Shown: positions 1 to 12,000 of the stretch, one piece after another
Layout: every line of letters starts with the position of its first letter
How positions within the stretch are numbered: position 1 is the stretch's first letter
Assembly (NCBI RefSeq): GCF_003590095.1
Contig: NC_039480.1
Span: 17,833,328-17,897,327 of the forward strand
Direction of reading: 5' to 3'
Source: Trichoplusia ni
Lineage: Eukaryota > Arthropoda > Insecta > Lepidoptera > Noctuidae
Length of the DNA stretch: 64,000 nt
The notes under the pieces: generated by a model
Told to the model about the DNA's origin: nothing
Databases searched by the model: none
Seen by the model: the letters and a program-made list of their open reading frames with translations, nothing else
Program-made: the position numbers and the translations under genes

Positions 1-145
1 CTTATACTGCGCATGTATTGTTTAGTACTCAGTACATGTTTACATCAGCTAAAATAATATAATATAGTATGATACGTAGATTATATGTTTACAATTTGTT
101 TATGTGACTTTTTAAATAAAAGTGATTTTGTATTAAAAATAAGTC

Positions 146-402
146 ATGGGTGATACATTAATTTGTGTTATTTGCAACAAAAGTAGTGGCAAAATAACAT
201 TATTTTCTGACGAGACATTGAAAAAATGTGAATTAATTTTAAAATTGCGAAAAAAACATAACCTTAAGTACAATGACATCATTTTTCCACGTGAATACAC
301 AGAGGGTGGCTATCACAGGGAATGTTACAAATCATTCACAGGGCTAATGAAAAAATATTTTACCTCAGAACCAAAAAATTCTCAAATTTTTAACAATTTA
401 AG
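146..402 (+). CDS. Orphan cysteine-rich ORF, possibly a first exon
   Basis: An ATG-initiated frame of about 86 codons. It carries a CVIC pair near residue 7-10 and an HRECY motif near residue 57-61, so a C-x2-C...H-x3-C zinc-binding unit is plausible. The middle is rich in Lys and Leu. The frame ends at an AG|GTAATT boundary (exon end 402), which reads as a splice donor, so this may be exon 1 of a longer gene rather than an 86-residue protein. I recall similar short domains at the N-terminus of uncharacterised, repeat-associated insect proteins, but I do not recognise a named family. The surroundings are repeat-rich, which favours a mobile-element-derived gene. No partner exon was identified downstream. 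Function unknown. Confidence 0.4.
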
Positions 403-540
403 GTAATTGTAGCATCGAATGTCTTTCCTTAAGATGTTTTTAAAATTTACATAGATTATTAGTTAAATAAATCTGCGCCAAAAAGTTTATTTGCATGAGT
501 CATTCTAATCACAAATCTCTTCTTAAGACATACAATGTTT

Positions 541-960
541 GTCTGGCAAGGGGTTAGAACTATAAAAAATGTCTGGCTAATAAGGAAACATCATCTAATT
601 ATTACCCAAATATTATATATAGAAATCAGCTATTACACTTTAACGTAAGTAATGATATAATTAATATCATTCTTATCATTTATAACGAATATTTAATTAA
701 TAATAATTGAAGATAGCACATATTATTGTTTTAGTTGATGTAAGCATGTATTAAATACTAAACAATACAAACGCATCTCACTCGCACCCACTTATATACA
801 TACTGCCTCGCGCTCGCTCCTACAGCTACCCTACATGCTTGTCTGGTAAGGGGTTGGAACTATAAAAAATGTCTGGCTAATGACGAAACATCATCTACTT
901 ATTACCCAAGTATTATATATAAAAATCAGCTTTTATACTATAACGTAAGTTAAACTATAA
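541..960 (+). repeat. Pair of diverged direct repeats
   Basis: Two copies of a unit of about 118 bp start at 541 and 841 with gtctggYaaggggtt, followed by aactataaaaaatgtctggct, a cattacccaa-like core and a taacgtaagt end. A partial third copy of the leading motif sits at 980-1015. Both full copies have the same orientation and are 300 bp apart. The mechanism is not evident; it could be a local duplication or two insertions of one short element. Confidence 0.7.
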
Positions 961-1251
961 TTTCATGAACATTAAGGGTGTCTGGCAAGGGGTTGCCACG
1001 ATGTGAAGTGTCTGGCAATGAAAAAGGGGGTTTTTTATAATATTCTGAAGATAATATCAAAAAATCGCACTTTATTATTTGACGAATTTAGATCGGTATT
1101 TTACACACCTTTAGTACCGTTTACCTGCCTAAGCCACTATAACCCAAACTTCATAATGGTCCATCGTTCTTACCTGGGTTGGGAGTATGCGCTGACAAAC
1201 TTTCAGCTTTTATAAAATAACGAAGGTCTGGGGTTCACGGGCTCTTAGACC

Positions 1252-1325
1252 ATTTAGCAACTTACTTTGGGTTCAGAACAATGTATGTGATGTTGTCCGC
1301 ATTTATTATTTATTATTATTTATTA
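1252..1325 (+). repeat. SINE 3' tail fragment
   Basis: This stretch is almost identical to 22838-22903, where it is the 3' tail of a tRNA-derived SINE. It includes agcaacttactttgggttc and runs into a (ATT)n/(ATTT)n simple tail. The tRNA-like head is absent or degraded here, so this is a 5'-truncated copy. Confidence 0.7.
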
Positions 1326-1990
1326 ATCATGTTAATTTAATATGTGTATTAATAAGTATAATTGTGTTCTTCAATAAAATATTGCATTACCACACATACT
1401 GCAATATAAATAACAATTAAGTAAAAAGAAATCGATACGTTCAGCGATGTCTACCGCTTTATTCAGCGCTTTCAGACATGAACATCATTTGACAGGTATT
1501 AGACGCCATCTTGTTCGTAAGCGCTTGTGTCCGCTGAACACGTCCGCTTGAGTTAGTTCCGAGTTGTGCCGACAGATGTCACTGTGCATTGAGAGCCCGT
1601 TTCTGAATGGCGGTGTTAAGATTTTCCGCGGTTTGGTTGGGTCGGCCGGTACATTCTGTTCACGTTAACTCTGGTTTCCCTTCAAAACGCATAAATCTTT
1701 CGCCTTTTACTAAAGATTTCCGTGGAGGGGAACACTCAAATGAGTCTATCATATTTTTTTGAATACTTTGCTTCGGCAAAGTTTGAAATACCTTGTAATG
1801 AGTCTGCTGGCTTTAAACTCCAACGGTCCTAACTCCGTTTATTTACGTGTTTGACACGATGTTAAGCAATGTTGAATGATTCAATTTACGGATAAGTTGA
1901 CTCGAAATCCTACATTCAGCATCGTTCTTATTAATTTGAAGGACTATGTTAGTTTGTTTGATTCAATAAAAATGGTCATTCTGTCTTTAT
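1326..1990. other. Unassigned spacer
   Basis: The part from about 1440 to 1700 is less AT-rich than its surroundings and holds no convincing reading frame. The rest is AT-rich. I recognise no gene, RNA or repeat boundary here. Confidence 0.4.
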
Positions 1991-2150
1991 AAAATACTAG
2001 CTTTTGCCCGCGACTTCGTTCGCGTGGAACAGTGACTTCCGGCAGATTTTTGGTTTTACTCACATAGTTCCCGATCTCGCGGGATTTTTGAGAAGTTCCC
2101 ACTCCCGCAGGACTTTTTGGATAAAAACTATCCTATGTCCAACCAAATGC

Positions 2151-2570
2151 GTGTAACGAAACCATAGCGCGATCTATTTCGATCCCAACGCCATCTATCG
2201 ACCATAGTGACAACTCGGATTATTTATCTATACTCCGTTCGGGCATTTTCTTTGTACTAAAAGTAGTATTATATTTTTTATATATTATTTTATTATTTTT
2301 TTCATACCTTTTTACTATTTATTTACTTTTTTCCGATGAATTAAAACAACATGAACCGAACTCGTGTAACGATCGACACCATTGCGCGTAGTACTAATAG
2401 AATTATCTATACTCCGTTAGAGCATTTTCTTTGTAGTAAAACTTTTATTATATTAATATTATTTTTTTTACACCTTTTTACTGTTTATTTACATTTTTCT
2501 GATGGATTTTCCGATAAATTAAAACAATAACATGAACCGAACACGTGTAATGACACCATTGCGCGATTAA
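2151..2570 (+). repeat. Internal tandem duplication in the repeat
   Basis: The phrase gtgtaaYga followed by a 'cattgcgcg/catagcgcg' segment recurs at about 2151, 2364 and 2545 (spacings about 213 and 181 bp). Between recurrences are 'tctatactccgttnnngcattttctttgta' and 'tttttactNtttattta' segments in the same order, each unit closing with aacatgaaccgaac. Units have diverged by substitutions and small indels. Confidence 0.65.
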
Positions 2571-2768
2571 CGCCATCTATCTACGGAGCATAGGAACAGC
2601 TCGACATTTGACCAATAGATGGCACTATTATATAGTATGTCCGTAATAAATTTTATTTTTTATTTTTATTTTTTGTAATAAAAACTATCCTATGTCCTTT
2701 CTCAGGTTTCAAACTATGTCTGTACCAAATTTCACACAAATCGGTTCAGTAGTTTAGGCGTGAAGAAA

Positions 2769-2822
2769 AGACAGACAGACAGACAGAAAGACAGACAGAC
2801 AGAAAGACAGACAGACAGAGTT
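2769..2822. repeat. GACA microsatellite
   Basis: Runs of (gaca)n with interspersed gaaa units, at the usual position just before the 3' end of this repeat family. Confidence 0.85.
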
Positions 2823-3084
2823 ACTTTCGCATTTATAATATTAGTTTGGATTATATCATTATTCTTTATCAGTATATGGTATCCAATAAATATGGGCATA
2901 ATTATATAATTCAATCGAAAAGACTTCATAGGACTTAAATATAGTCTTAGAGTTTTAAACAATTTTTTCAGCGTGTTAATCCTTGATGGGAACTCACTTA
3001 AAGTTGTTGTGATTATTTTTATTAGAAAACAGTGTCTAAGGATCTTGAATGAAATTTTGAAATTCTGAAATGTTGTCATCATTA

Positions 3085-3250
3085 GTTTCATCATCATCAT
3101 CATCCACAGCCTTTATCCTCCCACTGCTGGGCATAGGCCTCCCCTTTTTCGTGTCAATTTCTACGGTCCTGTGCTAGCCTCATCCAGACTCGACCCGAGA
3201 CCTTTATAATGTCATCGACCCATCTTGCTCCCGGATTACTTTATAGTTAG
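3085..3250 (-). mobile_element. RTE-type LINE 3' end (fragment)
   Basis: Read on the minus strand, this encodes a decayed version of the C-terminal tail of an RTE-clade non-LTR ORF: a RWVDDI segment, then WMRLAQDR, then a frame-disrupted 'EAYAQQW'-like stretch and KAVDDDD next to a (gat)n tail. It contains stops and is 5'-truncated, so it is a dead copy. Two related 3' ends are at 36390-36440 (+) and 44885-45065 (-). Confidence 0.65.
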
Positions 3251-3407
3251 TTTCATTAGTTTACGATTACTTTATAAACCCTCATAATACTTGTAATCAA
3301 ATTTCTTGTACCTTTTCGTCTTCGTTGTTTGTATGTTTCTGGTAACTTAAAAGACTGTTTGTTTACAAAATAAATTAATAGATACTTATAAAACCTCTTT
3401 CTTCCAG

Positions 3408-4672
3408 AACATCATCGCATGCGTGCGGTCCGTTCCGCGGCTACGCGTACGTGTACAGCGTGGTGAGTGAGGGCGTGTTGCAGCTGCAGCAGAGACCCGC
3501 CGCCAGGAGCGTGCTGCTGTTCATCATCAGGCCAGGAGTCATAGGGTTCCTCATGCTGTTCCTCTGGTAAGTGGAGATTGGCAATTTTAAAAATTCTTGA
3601 ATATCTTTGAGGTCTTCACATAGCTTATTACTTGTTAGTCAAGGACTGGAAAACAGGGAAAAGACCAATAGTAAAAAGTTTTTGGTTAGATAAGACCTAA
3701 TGATTAAACACTAAACGTTTTTATTATAAGAAGTATTTTCTCCTCGCGGCGAAATAGTTGAGTTTATTTCAAACTAAGAATAAAAGTACATTTTAGAAAT
3801 GGTTTATATTTTATTTTACGATCAAAACGAATTTGCCTAAATGATACCCTATGACAGTTGGTTGTAAGTAACACCATCTCCATGCTGTCCGCAGCGTGGC
3901 GGTGTACTACCTGCGCGCGCGCTCGCGGGCGCAGCGCGACATGGTGGCCATCCTGCGCAGGATGCTGCGGCTGCAGGCCAGGGACAAGGACTTCCTGCTC
4001 ACCGCCATCGCCAACGTCGCCAACGGAGGTCAGTACTGCGGGACTCTACATGGAGTGGCAGCGGAAATAAGCTATAATATTTGCAATTCAATATAAGTAA
4101 TAAAGAGAAAAAATCTAACAGGGCAGATTCAGACAGGACTCGAACCCGTGCTAGGTATGGTAGAGCCAGTCGCTTTATCGACACAACTGCCGAAGTCATT
4201 GATAAAGAATTTTAATTTGTTAATTGCATCGTGGCACGTCTTATGAGCAGACGTGAGATTAGCAGCGTTTTCTGCGTATTAAAGTAATGAAACTAGTAAT
4301 GGTCTGAGTCATCTTTTAGACTAAAATTAAGTGCATTTACTAGTGTTGGCTAACTGTAACACAAGACCCCTACCAGACATCAGACAATATAAATCTTCCC
4401 AATCCTTTCCAGAATGGCTTTACAGCCCTAAGCCGGACGACGAGGGTCCTGACTCCCACACCTTCAAATACCTCCAGGAGGTCCGCAAGCCCTCCAACTC
4501 GGGCTTCCACTTCGACGCGTCGCGCCTCAGCCACTCCCTCATCGAGGGCAGGCCGCGGTCCTTCGTCAAAGAGAATCGCTCCTCCAACTATGACAGGAAA
4601 CCTGATGATGGAGACACGGACAGCTCGTTCAGCTGGCAGGGGTCGAACAACTACCTGAATAGAAGCGAGTAA
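3408..4672 (+). CDS. Transmembrane channel-like (TMC) protein, C-terminal exons
   Basis: Three exons with consistent phases: 3408-3566, 3895-4028 and 4413-4672 (stop TAA at 4670). The first encodes CGPFRGYAYVYSVV..., then a hydrophobic helix (VLLFIIRPGVIGFLMLFLC) continuing into VAVYYLRARSRAQRDMVAILRRML, a basic amphipathic stretch after the last membrane segment. The CGPF motif followed by a final TM helix is typical of TMC proteins, which form pore subunits of mechanosensitive cation channels. The last exon is a hydrophilic cytosolic tail rich in Ser, Asp and Arg (WLYSPKPDDEG to NNYLNRSE). Exon 1 here begins in phase 2, so earlier exons lie upstream or outside the window; I could not identify them in 1-3400. 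Which TMC subgroup (5/7-like or other) is not decidable from this tail. Confidence 0.75.
4122..4205 (-). repeat. tRNA-derived SINE fragment (minus)
   Basis: On the minus strand it contains a B-box, cgggttcgagtcct, preceded by a degraded A-box region. It lies in the last TMC intron and is far from a foldable tRNA, so it is a SINE remnant. Confidence 0.5.
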
Positions 4673-7600
4673 ATAGCGGTAAGGTACAGAGTTGCGCAAC
4701 TGTATAATCTTCTCATAAGCTACAGAAACATTGTCGCAACTCGCAATAAGGGTTAAATGACGTCATGTTGACGTTAAAGCAGCATTAAAAATATACTGTC
4801 AGATTACGTCATCAAAATGGCGCCCATGCTAGTATTTGCGGGTATTTTTTAACTGAATACTTTCCAGCTCAATTTTAAGATGTCTTTTGATGTTATTTTG
4901 CACATTAAATTTACAGGGATAGCAACTGAAAAGTTATAGGTATTTTTATCGGTGGCAATTAAATTTTAATTTATCAGACACAAGTAAGCAGGGATACGGC
5001 GTGTATTATATCTATTTCAATATACCACTTATCGTAAATTGAGGAAAATATTTTGTGAAAGAAACAAACTTACGGCCTATAAAAGGAATGGTGAGGGAGA
5101 GGAAAGGGGGTAATTTCGGTGCATATTGTAAAATATACTAATGGATGTTTTAATGCATCTTTTTATAATACGTATTTGTACATGTCAGTAATCATAATCA
5201 CATATGAATGTTGTGGTTCTTAGATCTTAGAAAAACTTATTGAACTATTCTCTATTTGGTGTATGTGCTCAATATAGCTCTTAAAGAAATTACTTGCCAA
5301 AATTTGAATGTGTAAGATTTTTGTAGGTAATATACATATATTGTATTAATCATAACCATTTAAAACTAAATCAAAATTGGAAATCATGCTTAAACATATC
5401 ATATAACCCTATGTATGTTTATTATATTATTTAGGAGATTGTTAAAGGTATTATAATCCCAGAAAATTGCTAACGAACAAGTGACGTCATCATATCTTGA
5501 AAAACAGTTTTCAGTTGGCGGCCAGGTACGTTAGCGATTTGTATGGGTTATATTTAATTTTGTTACCTCCTGTTAAAGCTAAGTACTGAAAACAATCTAA
5601 TCATAAGGTTGTGAGTAAACTCCAGCATAATAAATAACTGTTGTATATTACAGTATATCTAGTATTTTAGTCTACGTACAGTCAGCAACAACAGAATTGT
5701 ATGGAATGATACTGAACACCAATCATCATAGACATGTGTTTTCAAATCTGCTTAAGTGCTTTAATTTTAATTGCTGACCGTACGAAACTAATATTTTCGG
5801 ACATAGTTCAGGATGCCTGCCGCCAGGTCTTAAGTAATATTATTGCTGGTCTATGTCTTGCGCTGTCACGCTTCCACAATCATAAAATTTTTACTTAAAG
5901 ACATGGTGGCAAACCCACAGGTAAGTAATTTATTTTGCCAGTTTTTTTCGCTGTCTCATTAGAATTTCAATAAAAAAATGGTGGTAAAAATGGTGCTAAA
6001 CTGCATTTAGTTTGGGATAAAATAAAATATGTACTTTATCAGTTAGGCTCTTTGTCGGCAAGGTAAAGCTCCGAAATTCGAGGACTTTAGTGCCCAAGCA
6101 TGTACCTGTATACAGATAGAGCAAGACTCAAGTTTGAGTGTTGATTGACAGCGATTGTTTATTAAAATATATTATCGATAACATAATTACACAAGTTCTA
6201 TTAAAAACATTGAGTTATATAAACAAATCCCTTCTGTTTATGAGAAGTGGTACCGATAAAATGTAAGGTCTATCTAGAGGCTACACTATGTATTTTAGTA
6301 TTAAAAAAACTACTCAGTAAATCCTGAGAACGATAATAATAAAACTAAAACTTTTGTATATATTAATATATTGATACACAATATATGTAAGTATAAGTAA
6401 AGTCTTCCAAAATGTAAAAATAAAACTATTTCAATTATATGTGTTTGTGCCAAATTATAATTGTCGTGCTTCCGTATTTATTATTATATAGTATTAATTT
6501 TGTGTTGTGTTCGTGAAACCGATGTATTAATCATGCATTTATGTTTAACTAGATTTTTTTTATCATGGCTATTGTTTGTACTTCTAGTGATGACCAGCAC
6601 TCCATACTAATATACTTTTTTACTCGATTAGTTTCGATTCTTATACAACAGTAGTCAATCTTAGTTTGTGTTTCTATTACAGATATTAAATAAATAAACG
6701 ACTGATATACGAAATTCTTTTGGTAATTTTATTTGGTAATATTGGTTGTATTTTTACATTAAATTTTAGTCACTAAGTTTATATACAAAATTGTAAAAGA
6801 ATACTACTTTGACAAATGGAGTAAGGGTTTATCAAAATCTGGTGACTAGTATTGGTTCTGCCGTGAAAGCATAACTTACAAATATTGTTACTTTCGCATT
6901 TATTATATTAGTATAGTAACCAAGAGGGTGCATATACCTTTATAATCTTATTTTGACAAGCTTTATGATTTAACATTTCCTATTTTTTAAGTTCCTAATT
7001 TTCTAGAGCATTATTTTTATTTCAGTAAGACTTTTAATATAAGCGGTTTATGTATTATTTTCAATTATTGTCTTCCTGGATTCCTAAGAACGAAAGAATA
7101 TTTAGGCTATATTTTAATAACTTATTACCAGTAAGATAATTGCACATTTTGAGATTTTAATCAGCCGATAACTCACTTTATAAATGGCGTTCTCTCTCTT
7201 ATATTCTGATTTAAAAAGTATCTAGGTACAATGTAAAATTATGTAAATAAAGTCTTGTAAAACAAAAAGAATAAAAAAAAAACAGGAAAAGCTAAGTAAT
7301 TACAATAAGAAATAAGTTATTTAACTTGTACATAAGCCATCTAAATGAATAAGAACACCAAAAATAAATACAAAAAAAAAAATCTTCTGGAATTGAAACA
7401 TAAACATGGTTTATGTATTATATTTGTCTGAGTGTTAAAAATAATAAAAATTGTATTTAAAAAGTATTTGAAATAGAAATATTTTCTGAAATTTGCTCTA
7501 AACTTATGCCCAATGAAAAGTAATAATATGTGCTTCAAGTCAATTTCTATTTTATAAGAATTTATTATGCATTTATGTTTCGTAAGATTTTTATAATGAG

Positions 7601-7780
7601 ATTTATTTGTTTTTGTATCAATTGTATGGTTCTAATAGAAATTAATTATGATTAATAAATGATATCAATTTCATATGTTGTTCATTATTTTATTTTATTA
7701 CCCCTTTTAAACAGAACCTGTACTAATGAAATTGAACCAAGATTGAAATGAAGTTAAATATCACTAAACTTGGATTAAAT
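4673..7780. other. TMC 3' UTR and AT-rich spacer
   Basis: No further coding potential. The proximal part is presumably the TMC 3' UTR. Several AATAAA sites occur (near 5629, 6420 and 6690), so the cleavage site cannot be fixed. A short remnant at 6866-6915 (cgtgaaagcataac followed by gttactttcgcatttatta) is the 3' end of the common repeat family seen at 1998 and 23332. Confidence 0.5.
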
Positions 7781-7794
7781 ACCCGGATAATAAT

Positions 7795-7960
7795 TGGGTA
7801 GGCCCTAAAAGTGCTGAATACTGGAAACCGAAAGAAGTAAAGCAGTTCAAAAAAGTGGGCTAATAGGCAACAAGGGAGTGGGGGCCCCCTTGGTTCAAGT
7901 TAAAGTGTTGTAGTTCAAGTGTTTTCATTCAGTGAAAAATTTATCGAGCTTTTTTTTTAA
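7795..7960 (-). repeat. 'Gggcccc' repeat family, copy 1
   Basis: Contains agggagtgggggccccc, ttggttcaagttaaagtgtt and ttttcattcagtgaaaaa. The reverse complement matches the segment at about 49375-49445, so the window has two oppositely oriented copies of one dispersed family. No coding frame. Confidence 0.6.
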
Positions 7961-8057
7961 ATGCCTACTTTGATGGTGGACCCCTAGGCACTGGCCTAAA
8001 GTGCCTTATGGATAATAGGGCACTGTAAGGTAACTACTATAATGATATAAAGTTAAA

Positions 8058-8368
8058 GAAAAACCAAGTGCGTGTCTGACTCCCATCACAGAGGGTTCCT
8101 TACAAGAAACCTATAAGGTTTACAAGTAAATTAAGGGTGGGTAGTGGGTATCCATAAATTAACCGATATAACAAATAAAGATCAAGGTTAAGCAAGGTTA
8201 ACCTTGATTTGTGTTGTTGTCATAGCAACAGCAGAAATGCATCATTTCTGAAAATTTCAACTGTAGCTACCACGGTTCACGAGATACAGCCTGGTGACAG
8301 ACGGATATTCAGCGGTGCCTAAGTATTATGGTTCCTCCTTTGGGTTCCTCAATAATGGAACCCTAAAA
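8058..8368 (+). repeat. Lepidopteran dispersed element ('gagggttcc...ggaacccta')
   Basis: Begins near aaccaagtgcgtgtctgact and ends ggttcctcaataatggaacc. Both ends and the internal 'cacggttcacgagatacagcctggtgacagacgg' phrase belong to a very common lepidopteran repeat whose ends are short inverted ggttcc/ggaacc motifs. A partial second copy is at 44762-44835. Confidence 0.65.
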
Positions 8369-9070
8369 ATATTTGCAAGATAGTCAATCAATCCTCTTTG
8401 TTGATAAATGAGTTCTGGTTGTCAATTTAAATAAAAAAAATATGACGTTACTATAGCAACGCGTCCTTAGACACGTTGTTTATTTATTAAGTTGCCAATT
8501 TTAACAAACATATCGTTTTATTTTTGTTGGAATACCTTAATATTTATTCATATTTAAAAACATATGTGATTTTAGTAAAAAGGTAAGTTGTTTCTTTATC
8601 CTGGTATTTTGTGAAAGTTTTCCGGTATCGGAATTTTGTGGAACTGCGCGAAAAGTAAGTAAAAAATTTCGCTTAGTAAACATAATTTAGAAGCAATAAT
8701 GAGACGTATAATAATTATGAGTTTCGGACCCAACTAGAGTCCTTAATCATGAGCTGACACTTGATACTGAAACTAGTCGTAACGTATACTGTAGTTTGTG
8801 TGGCTCTGTCTACCAATTTTAGGAGATATCATTTTATCTACTCGTAAACATACATGAAGCTTTCAAGGTCGAATCTGTGATGCGCAACAGCTTATTTCAA
8901 CCCTTTTTCAACGCGCAGTATTTTTGTAGGAAACCTTTCGACTGCTTAACCCCTTATCTCATCAACATCATTTTCAGGAGATATCTTCTAAAGTAGGTTG
9001 TTTAGAACCTGGCACACTAAGTTCTTTATTGATTTCTCATCTTAATACCTCATGGACCTAATTGTTTTAG

Positions 9071-12000
9071 ATAAATGTCTAGCCGTCCGAGTAGGACCAG
9101 TGCCTCAGGCGCTAGCAAGGCCAGTCTATCAGTTTGGTCGACTGCCACAAGTGGTGCAAGTAAACCCAGTGCGTCCAGTGGGCCGAGCGGCGATGGCGCC
9201 CGATCGAAGAAGAGGCGAAGTGGTCCTCTCGAGGAACCGTGTCCGTCACGATTTATTAAGCCGGCGCGGAAGACTCGCATGCCCCCGTGGCTGCCGCGCG
9301 CTGGTCTTGACTCTGAGCTCGAGAAAGACAGCGTGCTGCTAAGAGCGGCTAATAATATGTACCCTGAGGGTAAGCGTTTTAGAACCAAAGACGAAAGATA
9401 GTCTAAATCCACAGTATTTTCCACACGTAAAATACTTGTGAACGCTATGACACCACATTGAAACTTTGTAACAACTCAGGTTTAAAGTAGTTGTTTTATA
9501 AATTGCTCTGATTAAAAAAATGTTGCTTATTTACTTTTCAGGTGACGGCGAGGGTAACTGCAGCGAGTATCCGCCTCTGATGCAGGCGAAATCATGGACC
9601 AAAGGAGTGCCCTACCGCGATTCCTATGACCACACGAGACCATCAGATTCCATCGGTAATCACACTTATCACTTTGTAATACGATAAAGACTGAGTTATT
9701 TAAATTAATTACATGAAATTATATGGATCCGTAGAATTAAAACAATATCGCTTGTTTTCTAGTCGTTTTCTGACTGCCTGCAAACAGCCACATACTTGCC
9801 TCCTCTCAATAACAACTGCTTAATTTTTTTTTTGGGAAGTCTGTCTTGCCTATTGATACGGCAGAATATGACAGAAAGCACTAACACCTTACCTTTATGA
9901 CTTTGTATAGAAAAATCTATTTTTTATCTTCAAGACCTATGAGCTTCTAATGAGTATCTATTGTCCCTTATTAGGTAATTGCTACACTCTTGCCTCGAAA
10001 TCGATGCGTCTGCGCAACATGCCACCGAAGAGACGAGAACCGCCCAAGTTGTACGGACCTATTGGCCCCAACGGAGAGCTCCAGTTCCCACCACTCAAGC
10101 CCTGGGCGGAGCGGGAGCAAGAGAGGTTGGATGCTGAGAAAAAAAAGCTGAGTCAAAATAAACTGCAGAAAGGTGGTTAATGTTTCTAGTTATTTAATTT
10201 CTAACTTGGTGTTTCATATTTCTGTTGGATACATAAAGTGTTTCACTTAAAATGTTTGTTTTTGTTTATATGGTTAGCTAGGATTTGAAATCGAATGTAG
10301 TTTAACAACGTAAGATGATTATGAATACTTGTTTATTGCTAATAGTGCACAGAGTACCTTTAGCTGTGCCATTGGAACTCATCTCTTATACTTCATACAT
10401 ATAAGAATCATTACAACTTGTTTCCTTCTTACTCCTAACAATCTTTCGATTTGTCAGGTCTACTTCGACTAGAGGATTTAATTTCTGGAGCATACGACAA
10501 GCGAAAGGCTGCTGAAGCAGCAGCAAAGGAAAGAAGATTGGAAAAGAAGAGGAAAGAACAAGAAGCAGCTGATCTGGTCACTAAAGAAACATTAAGAAGG
10601 TAAGTGATGGCTTTCTATATTTGGTCTATATTTTGAGAAAGAAGTGGCGGATAAATGTCAATTCACGTTTCATCTCCAGGCATATTTATTTTAACGGAAT
10701 TCTGTATCATCCAAAAGTTTTCATAACCTGTAGTTTATATACTTGTACTGCAAGCAACACTATAGCAGGACTGTTGCCTGTTAAATGAAGGCACTATACT
10801 GCATGCAGAAAGGTCTCGTTTTCAACTTCAACAATCCATTTTAAAGGCTCATATGCAGTCAAGGCGCTGAATAAATTTACTGTTGTTTTTAGGAAATTAG
10901 CTAGTTTAGAATTTGAGCTGCCGCTCGACCCAGACGAGCAGAAGAAAGGCATGTTACAGATCACTGAAGAGGAGCATTACAGATACATCTACCCAGACGA
11001 CTTGAAGAGAATCAATTACTATTTGAATGTGGTAAGTATGAGCACCAGGAAATAAAATAAGTTTAAAGCTTAGCACAAATTAGCTTCTGGATAAGTTACT
11101 TTTGAATAACTAATCGCAACAAAGCTTAAAATTGTTGGTTTAATTTCAACACAATACACTTAATCAAGGTTGCTAGTAATTATCTAAAAGAATTAACTAT
11201 AATTTATAATATTAACGATATGCCAGTAGCGAAATAATATAGGTCCAAACCTTCTCATATCCTTAAAAGCATCCCAGATCACAGAAGGATAAAAATGATC
11301 TGAACGTATCCATTAATTACTTCTGGGTTCCAGTCTATTACCGGCAAGCACATCCCGGATTTTCCGATGGAGCTCTACTTGCGGGCGAAGACAGCGGTGG
11401 ACAAGCAGACCGTGGCCATTAAGAAGCGCCTTCTCATCCTCACATACCAGGCCACAGTCAGGCAGAGCGAGAGCGAGATCAAGGAGTACTTTGTCTTAGC
11501 TATGAAAAGGTTTACCGCCAGTATTTTAGGTTACTTTAGTTGATTTTACATGTCCTACCAAAATCACTAACTCTCATAATATTATAATCCAGATGCATCC
11601 TGCGGTACATTCTGGAAGACGCCGACGAACGCAAGCGACTTAAAATAGCCTTCCTGCCGCCTCTGTGGCCGGCGCACGTGATCAGAGCCCCTGTTCCCTG
11701 GCACACGCCCATCGTGAAGGCAAAGGAGGCTCTGTTTTACAGATATTATGATGGAAACCCTGTACTTATCGAGCTAAGGAGAATGTGGGATGAGAGGTCA
11801 GACAATTCGCAGATATACAATTTTACTGTAACTTTGGTTAAATGTTATAGAATCTTCTATTTGGTACCTCGCTGCACGATAGTTTAAGCTTGATACATGT
11901 ACATTTTCGATTATCCAAATTAAAATAGAGTAACGGCAAGTCCATTCCAGATACCGTGACATGTATATTTGCGACATGAAGAAGATGCAAGCAACTTCAC

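Larger units (their letters stand above)
1998..2855 (+). repeat. Lepidopteran interspersed element with tandem core
   Basis: Starts with actagcttttgcccgcgact and ends with a gacaga microsatellite followed by gttactttcgcatttataat. This is the layout of a very common lepidopteran non-LTR-related family. The same start and end motifs recur at 23332-23550 and the start motif at 21052. The middle is expanded by internal duplication (separate entry). The body contains the typical 'actatcctatgtcc' and 'accaaatttca' segments. I do not assign a clade. Confidence 0.75.

Noticed and set aside
2769..2822. CRISPR-like short repeats
   Set aside because: Simple GACA microsatellite without spacers, in an animal genome.
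4370..4699. Minus-strand 109-codon ORF
   Set aside because: Antisense shadow of the last TMC exon, caused by GC-rich codons.
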